Positions 62,391 to 64,000 of a stretch of 64,000 bases of DNA are shown here, piece by piece (position 1 is the first letter of the stretch; each line of letters begins with the position of its first letter). The position numbers and the translations under genes were made by a program. The stretch comes from Actinocatenispora sera. GTDB lineage: Bacteria; Actinomycetota; Actinomycetes; Mycobacteriales; Micromonosporaceae. The notes beneath the pieces were generated by a model. The model was not told the origin of the DNA and ran no database searches. It worked only from the letters and a program-made list of their open reading frames with translations. The stretch lies in the NCBI RefSeq assembly GCF_018324685.1, contig NZ_AP023354.1, positions 6,592,426 through 6,656,425 on the forward strand, written 5' to 3'.

Positions 62391-63686
62391 TCAGACCACC
62401 GCGAGCCAGGGGTTCTCCAGCAGCTGGGCCAGGTCGGCCAGGAACTGGGCGCCCTGGGCACCGTCCACGACCCGGTGATCGACCGACAGCGTCACGGTCA
62501 TCCGCTTCACCACGGCGACGGCGCCGTCCACCACGCCGGGCTCCTCGCGCAGCGCGCCGACCGCGAGGATGCCCGCCTCCGGGGGGTTGATCACGGCGGT
62601 GAACTGGTCCACCCCGAACATGCCGAGGTTGCTGACGGTGAAGGTGGAGCCGGTCATCTCGGCCGGCGAGAGCTTGCGGTCCCGGGCCTTGCCGGCCAGT
62701 TCCCGCGCGGTACCGGCGATGTCGGTGAGGCTGCGGGTGTCCGCGTCCCGCAGCACCGGCACGACCAGCCCGGCCGGGGTGGCGACGGCCATCCCGACGT
62801 GCACCCGGTTGTGCGTGACGATCGCGTCCTCGCCGAACGACGAGTTCATCTCCGGGTGCCTGCGCAGCGCGACCGCCACCGCGCGCAGCACGATGTCGTT
62901 CAGGCTGATCTTCGGCCGGTCCGCGGCGACCAGCTTCGCGTTCAGCTCGGCCCGCAGCTGGCCCATCGGCCCGGCGTCGACGGTACGGGTGAGGTAGAAG
63001 TGCGGCGCGGTGCGCATGCTGTCGGCGAGCCGGCGCGCGATCGTGCGGCGCATCGAGCCGAGCGGCGTGACCTCGTCGTCCTCGGTCACCGGTACGGCCA
63101 CGGCCGCGGGCTGCTCGACCGGGGCCGGCGCTGCCGCCGGCGCCGGGGTGGCCCGGTCCAGATCGGCGCGGATGATCCGGCCGCCCGGACCGCTGCCGGT
63201 GAGGGTGCCGAGGTCGACGCCGGACTCCCGGGCGAGCCGGCGCACCAGCGGGGTGGCCCGCACCCGGGCCCCGTTGGTACCAGCGGCCGGGGCCACCGTG
63301 CCCGACGGTGCGCCGCTCGGCACCGCAGCCGCGGTGGCGGTGTCCGGTGTGGACGGTGTCGCGGCCGCGGCGGGCTCGGCCGGTGCCTCGGGCTGGGCCG
63401 GCGCCGACCCCTCGACTGCGCCGGTCGGGGCGGCGGCGCCGTCCTCGGGCTCACCGGCGACGCGCATCCGGCCGATCGGCGCGCCGATGTCGGCCGAACC
63501 GCCCTCCGGCACCAGGATCTCGGTGAGCACACCGTCCTGATAGGACTCGTGCTCCATCAGCGCCTTGTCGGTCTCGATCTCCACCAGAACGTCGCCGGCG
63601 TGCACCTCGTCGCCGACCTTGGCGTGCCAGCTCGCGACGACGCCTTCCTCCATGGTGTCGGACAGGCGCGGCATCAGGATGTCCAT
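62391..63686 (-). CDS. Dihydrolipoamide acyltransferase (E2) of a 2-oxoacid dehydrogenase complex
   Basis: A 431-residue E2. The lipoyl domain (1-75) has the modified Lys in EIETDKALMEHES. A long Pro/Ala-rich linker follows, then the peripheral-subunit-binding domain near 150-185 (ATPLVRRLARESGVDLGTLT; GSGPGGRIIRADLD), a second linker, and the catalytic acyltransferase domain (LGSMRRTIARRLADSMRTAP; FTVSNLGMFGVDQFTAVINP; SVDHRVVDGAQGAQFLADLA, with the DHRxxDG site). It transfers acyl groups to CoA. The substrate could be pyruvate, acetoin or branched-chain acids. ATG at 63686 is the lipoyl-domain start. It follows the E1-beta gene after 67 bases. Confidence 0.93.
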   Translation of the reverse strand: MDILMPRLSDTMEEGVVASWHAKVGDEVHAGDVLVEIETDKALMEHESYQDGVLTEILVPEGGSADIGAPIGRMRVAGEPEDGAAAPTGAVEGSAPAQPEAPAEPAAAATPSTPDTATAAAVPSGAPSGTVAPAAGTNGARVRATPLVRRLARESGVDLGTLTGSGPGGRIIRADLDRATPAPAAAPAPVEQPAAVAVPVTEDDEVTPLGSMRRTIARRLADSMRTAPHFYLTRTVDAGPMGQLRAELNAKLVAADRPKISLNDIVLRAVAVALRRHPEMNSSFGEDAIVTHNRVHVGMAVATPAGLVVPVLRDADTRSLTDIAGTARELAGKARDRKLSPAEMTGSTFTVSNLGMFGVDQFTAVINPPEAGILAVGALREEPGVVDGAVAVVKRMTVTLSVDHRVVDGAQGAQFLADLAQLLENPWLAVV

Positions 63687-63753
63687 CGTGTTCTCCGTCT
63701 CGACGCGGCGCTCACCATCCACACTGGACGGTCTCGCCGACGATCCAGTGGTG

Positions 63754-64000
63754 TCAGCCGCGGCCGGTGGCACGCAGGGTCTGCTCGGCGGCGACGACGA
63801 TGTCGTCCACCGCGGGCAGGGCGGCGGTCTCCAGCGACTTCGCGTACGGCAGCGGGACCTCGGCCATCGCCACCCGGCGCACCGGCGCGTCCAGCCAGTC
63901 GAAGGCACCGTCGGAGATGGACGCCGCCACCTCCGCGCCGATCCCGTACGTCAGCCAGTCGTCCTCGACGACCACCGCACAGCTGGTCTTGCGGACCGAC
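63754..64000 (-). CDS. 2-oxoacid dehydrogenase E1 component, beta subunit (partial, C-terminal)
   Basis: Only the last 81 residues are in the window; the gene starts beyond the right edge. The visible part has TSCAVVVEDDWLTYGIGAEV, DWLDAPVRRVAMAEVPLPYA and the end LPAVDDIVVAAEQTLRATGR, typical of transketolase-C domains of E1-beta subunits. It forms the thiamine-diphosphate E1 with an alpha subunit expected upstream (to the right). It is in an operon with E2. Confidence 0.88.
   Translation of the reverse strand, partial: SVRKTSCAVVVEDDWLTYGIGAEVAASISDGAFDWLDAPVRRVAMAEVPLPYAKSLETAALPAVDDIVVAAEQTLRATGRG

Overview
The window is very GC-rich (by eye above 70% outside promoters) and reads as the chromosome of a high-GC actinobacterium. 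Gene content typical of that phylum (GlgX/TreY, a SigB/SigF-type sigma factor, an orphan Roadblock protein, a WXG100-like protein, many TetR/MFS pairs, a secreted GH89 enzyme) and many apparently leaderless promoters suggest a filamentous actinomycete, probably Micromonosporaceae. The family is an inference; no rRNA or tRNA gene is present to fix it. I see no prophage, integrase, CRISPR array, RNA gene or complete insertion sequence.

Layout. 1-6.6 kb: end of an unknown gene, a MetF-like protein, an autoregulated tetR / VC0807 membrane protein / flavin monooxygenase operon whose last gene carries a 1-nt frameshift, a divergent AraC / metallo-beta-lactamase-fold pair, and a small Cys-rich orphan. 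6.7-11.7 kb: glgX-treY, with treY running into a large imperfect inverted repeat and no treZ in the window. 11.7-20.2 kb: secreted beta-propeller, a PHP-domain protein lacking a nearby stop, a membrane/YceI pair, a PAS-GGDEF protein with an HGDEF site, a Roadblock pair and a WXG100-like protein. 20.2-30.4 kb: MFS exporter, secreted GH89 glycosidase, NhaA-thioredoxin fusion, TetR, DUF427, and an MFS gene with two TetR-type operators. 30.4-38.5 kb: respiratory nitrate reductase narGHJI led by a TDT/TehA-type transporter and a 39-bp minisatellite that forms a small overlapping leader ORF. 38.6-45.6 kb: TetR/MMPL pair, MOSC protein, P-loop kinase, MFS / ArsR-type pair. 45.7-52 kb: LigA, double GNAT protein, Sfp-type phosphopantetheinyl transferase, a small membrane protein behind a perfect 18-bp-arm hairpin, and an oxidoreductase/TetR pair. 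52-59.4 kb: debranching-enzyme-like protein, FolK, DUF2804, MFS/winged-helix pair, sigma factor. 59.4-64 kb: sugar porter behind a SigB/SigF-like promoter, a MarR / flavin monooxygenase pair truncated at one shared junction, and the E2 and (partial) E1-beta genes of a 2-oxoacid dehydrogenase complex.

How it works together. The recurring unit is a local regulator beside its target with a dyad operator between them (about 1.2, 30.3, 39.4, 44.6, 51.3 and 57.4 kb). Metabolic blocks are alpha-glucan/trehalose turnover, nitrate respiration, 2-oxoacid oxidation and folate. The strongest unusual signals are structural: the inverted-repeat element at the 3' end of treY, the minisatellite leader ORF before the nitrate reductase operon, and the shared truncation junction near 61.3 kb. 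No single locus clearly amounts to a new multi-gene system; the candidates are listed with tests.
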